A stretch of 64,000 bases of DNA. Origin: Lysobacterales bacterium. Its GTDB lineage: Bacteria > Pseudomonadota > Gammaproteobacteria > Xanthomonadales > SZUA-36. The first letter of the stretch is position 1. Each line of letters opens with the position of its first letter. The notes below the pieces were generated by a model. The model made no database searches and had not been told where the DNA came from. It saw nothing but the letters and a program-made list of their open reading frames with translations. The translations under genes and the position numbers were made by a program. The stretch lies in contig JABDLD010000054.1 in the NCBI GenBank assembly GCA_013001885.1, forward strand, positions 1 to 64,000, given 5' to 3'. Of the stretch, positions 51,989 to 61,359 are shown in pieces.

Positions 51989-54900
51989 AGTCACAGGAAC
52001 GCCAGGCCCGCTATCCCGGAATTATTAAAACGGGGGATGGAAATTCCGCCATCGTCGCGATGGAAACGGCTGCCAGTGAAGCGGCCGGAGCTTACGCCAT
52101 TACGCCCGCCACGCCGATGAGCGAGGGTTGGGCGGATGCGGCCACCGCCGGCGTGAAAAACGTCAACGGGCGCAGCCTGCTGCATTTCGAGGCCGAGGGC
52201 GAGCACGCCGCGGCCGGGGTCACGGCCGGCATGAGCCTGGTCGGACTGCGTTCAGCCAACTTCGCCAGCGGCCAGGGCCTGGCCTATATGCACGAGTCCC
52301 TGTATGCGGCTGTCGGTAAACGGCTGACCTATGTGCTCAACGTGGCCTGTCGCGCCATGACCAAGCAGGCGCTCAACATTTACGCCGGCCATGACGACTA
52401 TCACGCCATCGACGACACAGGCTGCTTCCAGTTGTTTGCTGCGGACGTGCAACAGGCGGCCGACCTCAACCTGATCGCGCACCGCATTGCCGAGCTGTCG
52501 CTGAACCCCGGCGTCTGCGCCCAGGACGGTTTCCTGACCAGCCACGTGGTCCAGTCGTATCGACAACCGGAGCCTGAACTGATCCGCGAGTTCCTGGGAG
52601 ACCCTGCCGACCGCATCGAGACGCCCACGGCGGCCCAGCGTACCGTGTTCGGCGATCAGCGGCGCCGCATTCCCGAACTGTATGACTTCGATTACCCGTC
52701 CAGCATGGGCGTGGTGCAGAACAGCGAATCCTACGCCCAGGGCGTGGCAGCGCAAAGGCCGTTCTACTTCGATCACATCGCCGAGCTGTCCGACCGCGCT
52801 TTCGGGGAATTCGAACAGCTCACCGGCCGCCAATACGCTCGCGCCAGCGGTTACCGCCTGGAAGACGCGGATTACGTGCTCGTCGGCCAGGGTTCTGTGG
52901 TTCGCGACGCCGAAGCGGTCGCCGACTACCTGCGCGAAAAGCGGCGCCTGAAAACAGGCGTGCTGAACCTGACCATGTTCCGGCCGTTTCCGTCCGACCT
53001 CGTTGCCACGCTGCTGGCCGGCCGTAAAGGAGTGGTCGTGCTGGAACGTACCGACCAGCCGCTGGCCGTCGAACTGCCGATGATTCGGGAAATTCGCGCG
53101 TCGCTGGCACAGGCCGCCGAGAATGGCCGCGCCCGGGCGGCAAAATCCAACGGCGGGCGCCTGCGCCGCAAACGCGCCGCCGCGGAACCTTCCCCACTGC
53201 CTTATCCGGCATTGCCGGCGATCGGCCCGGACCAGGTGCCCGACCTCTACTCGGGTTGCTATGGCCTGGGCGGCCGCGACCTGCAGCCCGCCGACCTCGT
53301 GGCGGCAGTGGAAAACATGCTCGACGGGAAAGCGGGCCGCCGGCAGTTTTACCTGGGCATCGATTTTATCGACGAAGATACGCCGCTGCCGAAGGTGCAG
53401 ATCCGGCAGGAAGGCGTGCTGGCCGACTATCCGCAACTGCGGGATCTCGCGCTGCAACCCGTCGACGGGTTCGACCTGGACTCTTCCGATTCCATTGAGC
53501 TTCGAATTCATTCTATCGGCGGCTGGGACGCCGGTCCGGCCGGCCACACGCTGGCGGCGGCTGCGGCCGAGCTGTTCGGAATGCACGTCAAGGCGTTTCC
53601 CACCCGGGTGCGCGAGCGTCGCGGGCAGCCGACCAGCTATTCTGCGGTGCTGTCGCGTCAGCCGCTGCGCCTGAACAGCGAGCTGAAACACGTTGACATC
53701 GTGGTCGCCCACGATTCCGGAGTGTTCCGGCATTCCGATCCGCTGGACGGCATGCGCGATGGCGGCATCCTGGTGATCCAGAGCGACCGGTCCGCAGATG
53801 ACCTGTGGAACAGCTTCCCGCAGACGGCGCAGTGGGCCATACGGGAGCGTAACATCCGCGTCTGCTGGGTGGACGGCGCCGGTATCGCCAGCGCCGATGC
53901 CAGGAGCCCGGCAGAACGATACCGCCTGCAGGGCCTGGCCTTCATGGGGGCGTTCTTCAACGCCGCTTCGACACGGGGCCGTCCTGGCCTGACGCGCGAG
54001 AGCCTGTTCGAAGGCCTTCGCGGACACCTGTCCGCAGAAACGGGATCCGATAGCGAGGCCATCGAGGACGAAATCCATGCCTGCATGCGCGGCTTCGACG
54101 AGCTCCAGGCACTTGATTTCTCGGCACTCGAAGACCAGGGCCGAAGTACGAAAATACCGCTGATTCCGGCCTCCATGGCGGGTACCGAAGCGTCGAAAGG
54201 CCCCGGCAACCAGGGCGCTTTCTGGGACCAGGTCTGCGCTCAATACAAGACCGGCCACGATATTCTGGCAGACCCGTTTACCGCGATCAGCGCGATCCCG
54301 GCCGCCACATCGAGCATGCGCGACATGTCCAGCGTGCGCGCTACCGTGCCGCGGTTCGTGGCGGACAAATGCACCGGCTGCAGCAAGTGCTGGGTCCAGT
54401 GCCCGGATTCCGCGATTCCGGGCGTGGTCAGCACGGTTGAGGAAGTTCTGGACGCTACCCTGCGCAGTCTGGCGACCCCGCAAAAACCGCTGTCCCAGGT
54501 TACCCAGCTGCTTCGTCACCTGGCCAGGGAGTCGCACAAAATTCTTGCCAAGAGCGAATTCGAATCCTTTGGCCCGGTGCTGTCGGGAGCCTATGAAAAG
54601 GTTGCCGGAAAGATGAACTGGGATGAGGATCGGCGGGCACAGAACGACGCCGAATTCCAGCAGGTTCTGGAGGCGCTGGAACCGTTTCCGCTGGCCAAAA
54701 CCGCCCCGTTCTTCGACGTGCCCGAAAGCCAGGAAAAGGGCAGCGGCGGACTGCTGTCGATCACCATCAACCCGGAAACCTGCAAGGGTTGCGATGTGTG
54801 CGTCGCGGTCTGCGACGACGGCGCCCTGGTCAATGTGGCGCAGACTGACGAAGAGCAGGAACGCCTGGAACAGAACTGGCAATTGTGGAAACAACTGCCG

Positions 54901-57051
54901 GATACGGACGACCGTTATATCCGCATTTCCAGCCTGGAAGAGAGCATCGGCATGATGCCGTCACTGCTGCTCAAGAAGGGTAATTACCTTTCGATGCTGG
55001 GCGGCGATAACGCCTGTATGGGATGTGGCGAGAAGACTGCCATCCACCTGGTTCTCTCGGCCGTCAACGCGCTGATGACCCCACGGGTGGAAGAACACCT
55101 GGCCAGCATCAGCGGGCTGATCGAAGCGCTGGACGAAAAAGCGCGCACGATGCTGATCTCCGAAGCCGACCTGGCCGAAGTTTCGGCCGACGCGGAGGGT
55201 CTGGAAGTGACCCTGGAGCGGGACAAAAAAGAAACCGTTGCCCGAATCCACCGGGCCATCGAGGCGCTGAAAGACCTGAAGTGGCGCTACGAGAAGGGCC
55301 CCGGGGGCCGCGGTCGTGCCCGCATGGGGTTTGCCAACTCGACCGGTTGCACCTCGATATGGGGCGCCACGTTCCCCTTCAATCCGTACCCGTTCCCCTG
55401 GGCCAGCCACCTGTTCCAGGACGCTCCTTCGCTGGCCGTCGGCCTGTTCGAAGGGCATATGCGCAAGATGGCGGATGGGTTCATCGCGGTGCGCCGGGCG
55501 CAGAAACTGCTGGAGGGACGCTACGATCCAGATGCTGATGAGGCTGTTTTCAGCGACTTCGACTGGCAGCAGTTCAGCGACGAAGAATTCGCACTGTGCC
55601 CGCCGCTGTTCGCAGTGGGCGGCGACGGCGCGATGATGGACATCGGTTTTCAGAACCTGTCACGCCTGATGGCCTCCGGCAAGCCGATTCGCGTGGTCAT
55701 GGTCGATACGCAGGCCAACTCGGCCGGCGGCGGCCAGTCCTGCACCGCCGGGTTCAAAGGACAGGCGCCCGAGGCCGTCGATTCCGGGCCTGATTACCGG
55801 AACAAGGAGGAGTGGCGCAAGGAATTGGCCCTGATCGCCATGGCGCATCGCGACGTGTTCGTCATGCAATCCTCGCAGGCCGCCCCGTCACACCTGTTCG
55901 GCAACCTGTTGAAGGGGCTGCAGGAGCGGCGGCCGGCATTGTTCATCCTGAACGCGCCGTGCCCCCGGGAGTGGGGCATTGCCCAGGACAGTGCGCCGGA
56001 AGCCGCCCGGCTGGCGCTGGAAAGCCGCGCCGTGCCCAACCTCGTGTTCGATCCCGATCAGGGTACGACGTTTTCCGAGTGCCTGAACCTGGAAGGCAAC
56101 CCGTCGCCTGAAGAAAAGTGGCCGTTGCACGAGTTGACCTATCTGGACGAAGAAGGCGAGGAGCAGCGGATGACACTGCCGCTGACGATCGCCGACTGGG
56201 CGCTGGGCGAGAAACGGTTCCGTGATCACTATGGCACCCTGTCCGGAGATGCCGACGGAGTTCCGTTCCATGACTACCTGGAGTTGGAGGCGGACGAACG
56301 CGAAGACAGTGAACCGTTTATTTACACGGTCGATGACGAACGGCGCCTGCAGAAAGTTCGGGTGTCCGAATCGATTGTCGTACTGGCCGAGGAGCGCCAG
56401 CGCTTCTGGTCGCAGCTCCGTGAGCTGGCCGGCATAGAGGTATCCGGCCACCTGCGGGACGAAGTCGGCGCCAACATCATGCGCAAGGCGCAGCAGGACA
56501 TGGCGTCGCTGAAGGCCGAGTACGAGGCGAAATTTGCGAACCTGACAACCCAGTATCCGCAGTTGATCGCCCGCCGCATGGCCGAGGGGCTGCTGCGTGC
56601 CGGCGGCAGCAAGACCGTTGCGGAACTGCTGGAGGAGGCTGAGCACTGGAAGGGTCCGGCGTTCCAGCCCCCTGAAGGGTTGGACTTTGGTGCGGCCCCC
56701 GCCACGGACGCGGCGCCCCCCGAAGCAGAGCCCGAAAGCGGAGAGGCTGAAGCGGCGGCCGAAGCCCCGGCGGCGGCCGAAGAGGAAGAAGACGAGGACC
56801 TGGTTCGCGAGCCCTGGATCGAAACCATCCGCTGTACGGCCTGTGACGACTGCATCAACCTGAATCCCAAGATGTTCGCCTACAATGAGGACGGCCTGGC
56901 CTACATAGCCGACGCCCATGCCGGCACGTTCAAGGAACTGGTCACCGCGGCCGAGAAGTGCGCGCCGGCGGTGATCCACCCCGGTGATCCGCTCAATCCC
57001 GACGAGAAAGGTCTGGACAAGCTGATCCCGCGCGCGGAGAAATTCAACTGA
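51985..57051 (+). CDS. giant PFOR-like 2-oxoacid:ferredoxin oxidoreductase with built-in C-terminal ferredoxin
   Basis: 1688 residues, about 500 more than NifJ-type enzymes. Domains: I (about 15-240; AYAITPAT, and Arg123 in NVACRAMT, the place of the pyruvate-binding Arg), II (about 290-375), a linker (380-405), gamma domain (about 505-700), two [4Fe-4S] sites (Cys796/799/802/806 and Cys933/936/939/943), and the TPP domain with its own cluster (CMGCGEK at 1011, GCTSIWG at 1121, GGDGAMMDIG, DTQANSAGGGQ). An added helical stretch (1450-1560), an acidic Ala/Glu linker (1565-1607) and a ferredoxin domain (Cys1617, 1620, 1623, 1659) follow. It should oxidise a 2-oxoacid with CoA. The usual S-N-T-G-G-Q is S-A-G-G-G-Q, so the substrate may not be pyruvate. 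It starts inside rnfB and ends inside rnfC. Confidence 0.85.
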   Translation: MKSQERQARYPGIIKTGDGNSAIVAMETAASEAAGAYAITPATPMSEGWADAATAGVKNVNGRSLLHFEAEGEHAAAGVTAGMSLVGLRSANFASGQGLAYMHESLYAAVGKRLTYVLNVACRAMTKQALNIYAGHDDYHAIDDTGCFQLFAADVQQAADLNLIAHRIAELSLNPGVCAQDGFLTSHVVQSYRQPEPELIREFLGDPADRIETPTAAQRTVFGDQRRRIPELYDFDYPSSMGVVQNSESYAQGVAAQRPFYFDHIAELSDRAFGEFEQLTGRQYARASGYRLEDADYVLVGQGSVVRDAEAVADYLREKRRLKTGVLNLTMFRPFPSDLVATLLAGRKGVVVLERTDQPLAVELPMIREIRASLAQAAENGRARAAKSNGGRLRRKRAAAEPSPLPYPALPAIGPDQVPDLYSGCYGLGGRDLQPADLVAAVENMLDGKAGRRQFYLGIDFIDEDTPLPKVQIRQEGVLADYPQLRDLALQPVDGFDLDSSDSIELRIHSIGGWDAGPAGHTLAAAAAELFGMHVKAFPTRVRERRGQPTSYSAVLSRQPLRLNSELKHVDIVVAHDSGVFRHSDPLDGMRDGGILVIQSDRSADDLWNSFPQTAQWAIRERNIRVCWVDGAGIASADARSPAERYRLQGLAFMGAFFNAASTRGRPGLTRESLFEGLRGHLSAETGSDSEAIEDEIHACMRGFDELQALDFSALEDQGRSTKIPLIPASMAGTEASKGPGNQGAFWDQVCAQYKTGHDILADPFTAISAIPAATSSMRDMSSVRATVPRFVADKCTGCSKCWVQCPDSAIPGVVSTVEEVLDATLRSLATPQKPLSQVTQLLRHLARESHKILAKSEFESFGPVLSGAYEKVAGKMNWDEDRRAQNDAEFQQVLEALEPFPLAKTAPFFDVPESQEKGSGGLLSITINPETCKGCDVCVAVCDDGALVNVAQTDEEQERLEQNWQLWKQLPDTDDRYIRISSLEESIGMMPSLLLKKGNYLSMLGGDNACMGCGEKTAIHLVLSAVNALMTPRVEEHLASISGLIEALDEKARTMLISEADLAEVSADAEGLEVTLERDKKETVARIHRAIEALKDLKWRYEKGPGGRGRARMGFANSTGCTSIWGATFPFNPYPFPWASHLFQDAPSLAVGLFEGHMRKMADGFIAVRRAQKLLEGRYDPDADEAVFSDFDWQQFSDEEFALCPPLFAVGGDGAMMDIGFQNLSRLMASGKPIRVVMVDTQANSAGGGQSCTAGFKGQAPEAVDSGPDYRNKEEWRKELALIAMAHRDVFVMQSSQAAPSHLFGNLLKGLQERRPALFILNAPCPREWGIAQDSAPEAARLALESRAVPNLVFDPDQGTTFSECLNLEGNPSPEEKWPLHELTYLDEEGEEQRMTLPLTIADWALGEKRFRDHYGTLSGDADGVPFHDYLELEADEREDSEPFIYTVDDERRLQKVRVSESIVVLAEERQRFWSQLRELAGIEVSGHLRDEVGANIMRKAQQDMASLKAEYEAKFANLTTQYPQLIARRMAEGLLRAGGSKTVAELLEEAEHWKGPAFQPPEGLDFGAAPATDAAPPEAEPESGEAEAAAEAPAAAEEEEDEDLVREPWIETIRCTACDDCINLNPKMFAYNEDGLAYIADAHAGTFKELVTAAEKCAPAVIHPGDPLNPDEKGLDKLIPRAEKFN

Positions 57052-58391
57052 TGGCTGCGCGGCTAAAAATCCCGGGACTGCCCAGCTTCCGGAACGGGGT
57101 GCATCCACCGGAGAACAAGGACCTGACGTCCGGCATTCCGTCGCGGCGACTGCCGTTTCCGGACGAGGTCATCCTTCCTCTGTCGCAGCACATCGGCCGG
57201 CCTGCGGAGGCGCTGGTTAAGCCCGGCGACCGGGTAGAGCGCGGCGATGTGATCGCGAAAGCCTCCGGTTACGTCTCCTCGTTCGTGCACGCCACCGCCT
57301 CCGGCACCGTGAAGTCGATTGAGCACTGGCCGCATCCGGCCGGCGCCATGCAGCCCTCGGTCCGCATCGACGTGGATCCACACTCCACGCAGCTCCAGCG
57401 CCCGCGCCTGGTGCCGCACTGGGACGAAGTGCCTGCAGAACAGCTTTCCGAGGAAATCAGCAAGGCGGGCATTGTCGGCCTGGGCGGGGCGGCCTTCCCC
57501 ATGCACGTCAAGCTGAGGCCGCCGGAGGACCAGCCGGTCGACGTGCTGATGGTTAACGGCAGCGAATGCGAGCCGTACCTCACTTCCGACCACCGCACCA
57601 TGCTGGAGCGGCCCGAGCATGTGCACCAGGGCATCCGTATCGTGTTGCGTGCATTGGGCATCAGCCGCGCGGTCATCGGCATCGAGGTCAACAAGCCGGA
57701 TGCCATCGAGATCATGCGCGAGACCGCGCCGACCGACCTCGACGTGCGCGTGCAGCCGCTGACGGTGAAGTACCCGCAGGGCGCGGAAAAGATGTTGATC
57801 AAGGCGGTCACCGGGCGTGAAGTACCCTCGGGTAAACTGCCTGCTTCCGTCGGCGCGCTGGTACAGAACGTGGCGACCACGGCCAGCGTGGCGCAGGTGT
57901 TCGAAACGGGCCAGCCGCTGATCGAACGGATTATAACGGTGTCGGGACGCGGCATCCGCCAACCGGGAAACTGGGTCATCCCGTTCGGCACGAAGCTGAG
58001 CGATGTCATCGCGGCCTGCGGTGGATTTACCGAGGACGCATCTGAGATCGTGTTCGGCGGCCCCATGATGGGACAGAGCCAGGCCAGTCTTGACGTGCCG
58101 GTGCTCAAGGCCACCGGCGGTATCCTGGTGCTGTCAAAAAGCGAGTGCAAGCGCCAGGACATTTTGCCCTGCATTCGTTGCGGCAAGTGTATCGACGCCT
58201 GCCCGGTGTTCCTGAATCCCCAGTTGATGGGCGCACTGGCGAGAGTCGACCGCTTCGAGGAAATGACCGAAAACAACCTGGGTGACTGCATGTTGTGCGG
58301 TTGCTGCTCCTTTGTCTGCCCGTCGAATATTCCGCTGTCACAGCTGTTCGCGATGTCAAAGATCCAACTCAGCAGGTTAAAGGCGGCATGA
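57051..58391 (+). CDS. rnfC: RnfC, NADH-binding iron-sulfur subunit
   Basis: 446 residues. An N-terminal barrel-sandwich domain contains LPLSQHIGRPAEALVKPGDRVERGDVIA (about 42-69). The flavin/NADH-binding region contains GIVGLGGAAFPMHVKL (about 140-155) and VNGSECEPYLTSDHR (about 168-182). Two [4Fe-4S] sites follow, CIRCGKCIDACP (Cys374-384) and CMLCGCCSFVCP (Cys413-423). RnfC is the membrane-associated subunit that exchanges electrons with NAD(H). The length is typical of compact RnfC proteins without the long Ala-rich tail of enterobacteria. The start overlaps the PFOR stop by 1 bp and the end overlaps rnfD by 4 bp. Confidence 0.92.
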   Translation: MAARLKIPGLPSFRNGVHPPENKDLTSGIPSRRLPFPDEVILPLSQHIGRPAEALVKPGDRVERGDVIAKASGYVSSFVHATASGTVKSIEHWPHPAGAMQPSVRIDVDPHSTQLQRPRLVPHWDEVPAEQLSEEISKAGIVGLGGAAFPMHVKLRPPEDQPVDVLMVNGSECEPYLTSDHRTMLERPEHVHQGIRIVLRALGISRAVIGIEVNKPDAIEIMRETAPTDLDVRVQPLTVKYPQGAEKMLIKAVTGREVPSGKLPASVGALVQNVATTASVAQVFETGQPLIERIITVSGRGIRQPGNWVIPFGTKLSDVIAACGGFTEDASEIVFGGPMMGQSQASLDVPVLKATGGILVLSKSECKRQDILPCIRCGKCIDACPVFLNPQLMGALARVDRFEEMTENNLGDCMLCGCCSFVCPSNIPLSQLFAMSKIQLSRLKAA

Positions 58392-59431
58392 GTTTCAAAG
58401 AAGAAAAACACGGCGTCGTCAAGATCACCGCCGCACCGCACGTGCGTTCCGCGGAATCCACCACCCGGATCATGTGGTCGGTGGTGCTGAGCCTGCTGCC
58501 GGTGACGGCTGCTTCGATCTGGTTCTTCGGGCCCAGCGCCGTGCTGGTGATAGGGGCCAGTGTGGCTGGTTGCCTGCTGACTGAACGCCTGTTCGGCGGC
58601 CAGCGCAATTCGATTTCCGACGGCTCCGCGATGATCACCGGCCTGCTGCTCGGCTTGTGTCTGCCGGCCGGCTTCCCGTTATGGATGGCCTTTATTGGCG
58701 GCGTTTTCGGCATCGGTTTCGGCAAGATCATATTTGGCGGCCTGGGGCAGAACATCTTCAATCCGGCCTTGCTGGGCCGGGCCTTTCTGCAGGCGGCTTT
58801 TCCGGTCGCGATCACCACTTGGCCGGGCCCTGCGCCAGACTGGTGGGTGCTGCGCGGTGACAATTTCGCACTGCCGTTCATGAGCCCCGGAGCCGCGGAT
58901 GCCGTCACCGGCGCGACGCCCCTGGGTAACCTGAAATTCGGAGACGACCCGGTGGCCACGCCGCTGCTCGATTTGCTGCTGGGTACCACCAGCGGTTCGC
59001 TGGGAGAAACATCGGCCCTGCTGATTCTGCTGGGCGGCATCTACCTGGCCATCCGGGGCCACCTGAACTGGCATATCCCGGTCAGCATCCTGGTTTCCGT
59101 TTTCGCCTTTTCCGGCGTGTTTTACTGGCTCGGCCTGTCGCCATTCTCGCCGTTATTCATGTTGTTCTCCGGCGGACTGATGCTGGGCGCGTGGTACATG
59201 GCCACCGACATGGTGACTTCGCCCGTGACCCACACCGGCTGTTGGGTGTTCGGCGTCAGTATCGGCCTGCTGGTGGTCATTATCCGTATCTGGGGCGGCC
59301 TGCCGGAAGGCGTGATGTACGCCATCCTGCTGATGAACGCGCTGGTGCCGTTCATCAACCGGGCTACCCAGCCGCGCAAGTTCGGCAGCCCCCGGGGTAA
59401 ACCCGAACCGGCCGCGGAGAAGGAGTCATGA
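58388..59431 (+). CDS. rnfD: RnfD, membrane flavoprotein subunit
   Basis: 347 residues with about nine to ten membrane helices. A periplasmic loop holds DAVTGATPLGNLKF (about 171-184), the FMN-attachment motif with Thr177 as the likely site. RnfD, with RnfG, carries covalently bound FMN and moves electrons through the membrane part linked to Na+ or H+ transport. FMN attachment needs the flavin transferase ApbE, which is not encoded in this window. The length agrees with the family. The ATG overlaps the rnfC stop (ATGA) and the end overlaps rnfG by 4 bp. Confidence 0.93.
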   Translation: MSFKEEKHGVVKITAAPHVRSAESTTRIMWSVVLSLLPVTAASIWFFGPSAVLVIGASVAGCLLTERLFGGQRNSISDGSAMITGLLLGLCLPAGFPLWMAFIGGVFGIGFGKIIFGGLGQNIFNPALLGRAFLQAAFPVAITTWPGPAPDWWVLRGDNFALPFMSPGAADAVTGATPLGNLKFGDDPVATPLLDLLLGTTSGSLGETSALLILLGGIYLAIRGHLNWHIPVSILVSVFAFSGVFYWLGLSPFSPLFMLFSGGLMLGAWYMATDMVTSPVTHTGCWVFGVSIGLLVVIIRIWGGLPEGVMYAILLMNALVPFINRATQPRKFGSPRGKPEPAAEKES

Positions 59432-60159
59432 ACGAGCGGCCGGACACAGACCCGATCGAGGTGAAAGTGGTCGACCCGTCGCAGCCCGATACCGCGCCGG
59501 AAACCCCGGCCGAAGAGCAGGTTTCGACGCTGCGGCTGGTGGCCACACTGGCGGTGGCGGGCGCGGTGGCCGGCCTGTTGATCGTGCTGGTTAATCTGCA
59601 CACTAAGCCGATCATCGATGAATACCGGGCCGAGCAGCTCAGGCTGGCCGTGTACGAGGTGTTGCCGGGCGTGGCGCGTTACCGCACGCTGTACCGGGTC
59701 GACGACGCCCTGGTAGCCCAGGTGCCGGAAGGAGCCAAGGCCAGCGATTTTCGCCAGGCCTATGTCGGTTATGACGAAACGGGGGAAATGATCGGCGTGG
59801 CCACGTCACGCGGCGAGTCGGGTTTCCAGGACATCGTGCTGGTGATTTTCGGTTTCGAACCCGAGTCGGGCATCCTGCTTGGCATGAAAGTGCTGGAAAG
59901 CAAGGAAACCCCCGGACTGGGCGACAAGATCTTCAAGGACCAGGTCTTCGTCGACCAGTTTTTCGCGCGGCCGCAGACACCACTGGCCGCCATCAAGAAA
60001 GGCAGCGGGAAGGGGCTGCCCGGCGAAATCGACGCCATCACCGGCGCGACCATTTCGTCCAAGGTGGTGGTCAGCATCATCAACAACGGCATAGCGGACT
60101 GGCAGGGGGTGCTGCAGCAGGCCGATCTGGAGCAAATCGTACCGGAGGAGGCGCCATGA
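59428..60159 (+). CDS. rnfG: RnfG, periplasmic flavin subunit
   Basis: 243 residues. An acidic cytoplasmic start (about 1-32) is longer than usual. One membrane helix (about 36-57) is followed by a periplasmic FMN-binding domain with GFQDIVLVIFGFEPESG (about 132-148), ESKETPGLGDKI (about 157-168) and the flavin site ITGATISSKVV (about 204-214; FMN on Thr208). It works with RnfD in moving electrons across the membrane. It overlaps both neighbours by 4 bp. ApbE would also be needed for this subunit. Confidence 0.93.
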   Translation: MNERPDTDPIEVKVVDPSQPDTAPETPAEEQVSTLRLVATLAVAGAVAGLLIVLVNLHTKPIIDEYRAEQLRLAVYEVLPGVARYRTLYRVDDALVAQVPEGAKASDFRQAYVGYDETGEMIGVATSRGESGFQDIVLVIFGFEPESGILLGMKVLESKETPGLGDKIFKDQVFVDQFFARPQTPLAAIKKGSGKGLPGEIDAITGATISSKVVVSIINNGIADWQGVLQQADLEQIVPEEAP

Positions 60160-60785
60160 GAGCCACCACGCCATCGCAGGATTTCATCCGTGGAATCTGG
60201 AAAGAAAACCCGGTGCTGATTCAGATGCTGGGCCTGTGCCCGGCGCTGGCCGTGACCAACACGGTGAAGAACGCGCTGGCCATGAGCGCAGCCACCTTTT
60301 TCGTGCTGACCTGCTCCAGCGTGCTGATCTCCAGCGTCAAAAACTTCATTCCCAAAGAGGTGCGGATCTCCTCCTACATCCTGGTCATCGCCACCTTCGT
60401 GACGCTGGCCGACATGATGCTGCAGGCCTACGCGCCGGTGCAGCATAAGGAGCTGGGCGCCTTCATCGCATTGATCGTGGTGAACTGCATGATCCTGGGG
60501 CGCCAGGAAGCGTTTTCCTCGCGCAACACGGTCTACCGCTCCTTGCTTGACGCAGTGGGTACTGGCATAGGTTTCACCATTGCGCTGATCATGATGGGCG
60601 GTTTTCGCGAAATCCTGGGCATAGGCACCTTTTTCGACATTTCCCTGTTCGGACCGAACTTCGAACCCTGGGTGGTCATGGTGCTGCCGGCCGGCGGGTT
60701 CCTGATGCTGGGCTTCATCATCCTGGGCATGGGCGTGTACGAGCAGCGCAAGCAGGCCAGGGAAGCACACGGGGAGGCAGCATGA
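60156..60785 (+). CDS. rnfE: RnfE, integral membrane subunit
   Basis: 209 residues with six predicted membrane helices. It has the family block IWKENPVLIQMLGLCPALAVTNTVKNALAM (about 14-43), whose Cys is one of the conserved cysteines that, with RnfA, hold a membrane-embedded iron site in Rnf/NQR complexes. A second conserved block, LIVVNCMILGRQEAF, lies at about 106-120. It ends in a basic tail. The gene starts in the rnfG stop (ATGA) and overlaps rnfA by 4 bp. Confidence 0.93.
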   Translation: MRATTPSQDFIRGIWKENPVLIQMLGLCPALAVTNTVKNALAMSAATFFVLTCSSVLISSVKNFIPKEVRISSYILVIATFVTLADMMLQAYAPVQHKELGAFIALIVVNCMILGRQEAFSSRNTVYRSLLDAVGTGIGFTIALIMMGGFREILGIGTFFDISLFGPNFEPWVVMVLPAGGFLMLGFIILGMGVYEQRKQAREAHGEAA

Positions 60786-61357
60786 ACGACCAGACACTGT
60801 TTTCCATCTTCTTTTCGGCCATGGTCGTGAACAACTTCACGCTGGCCCTGTTCCTCGGGCTGTGTCCCTTCATGGGCGTGTCGGCGCGGGTCGAAACCGC
60901 GCTGCGCATGGGTTTGGCCAACATCTTCGTGCTGGTGCTGACCTCGCTCAGCGCCTGGGTGCTCAATACCTACATCCTGGAAAACGCGCCCTACCTGCGT
61001 ATCATCTCGTTCATCATCGTGGTGGCCTCACTGGTGCAGATTGTCGAAATGGTGGTGAAGAAAATCGCCCCGGTGCTGTTTCGCCAGCTGGGCATCTTTC
61101 TGCCGCTGATGACCACTAACTGCGCCATTTTCGGACTGGCCATCTTCCAGACCAACCGCGGCTACGATTTCCTGCAGGGCATCGTGTTCGCGATCGGTGC
61201 GGGCCTGGGCCTGACGCTGGCGCTGGTGCTGATGGCCTCGATCCGGGAGACCTCGGAGCTTTCGGACATTCCGGCTATTGCCAAGGGTACCGGCCTGACA
61301 CTGATCATCGCCGGCAGCCTGTCGCTGGCCTTCATGGGTTTTGCCGGATTGCTGTAG
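60782..61357 (+). CDS. rnfA: RnfA, integral membrane subunit
   Basis: 191 residues with six membrane helices. Signature blocks are VVNNFTLALFLGLCPFMGVS (about 15-34) and LPLMTTNCAIFGLAIFQ (about 104-120). The two cysteines in GLCPF and TTNCAI are the partners of those in RnfE for the membrane iron site. RnfA and RnfE are inverted-topology relatives that form the membrane channel of the complex. It is the last of the recognisable Rnf genes; only 2 bp separate it from the small cysteine-rich gene that follows. Confidence 0.94.
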   Translation: MNDQTLFSIFFSAMVVNNFTLALFLGLCPFMGVSARVETALRMGLANIFVLVLTSLSAWVLNTYILENAPYLRIISFIIVVASLVQIVEMVVKKIAPVLFRQLGIFLPLMTTNCAIFGLAIFQTNRGYDFLQGIVFAIGAGLGLTLALVLMASIRETSELSDIPAIAKGTGLTLIIAGSLSLAFMGFAGLL

Positions 61358-61359
61358 CG

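Noticed and set aside
52252-54894. 880-residue open frame on the - strand opposite the PFOR-like gene
   Set aside because: It is an antisense shadow in GC-rich coding DNA; it lacks any domain, and the + strand frame has clear catalytic motifs throughout.
55888-57108. 406-residue - strand frame over the end of the PFOR-like gene and start of rnfC
   Set aside because: Same antisense effect; it has no recognisable family and conflicts with two well-supported genes.
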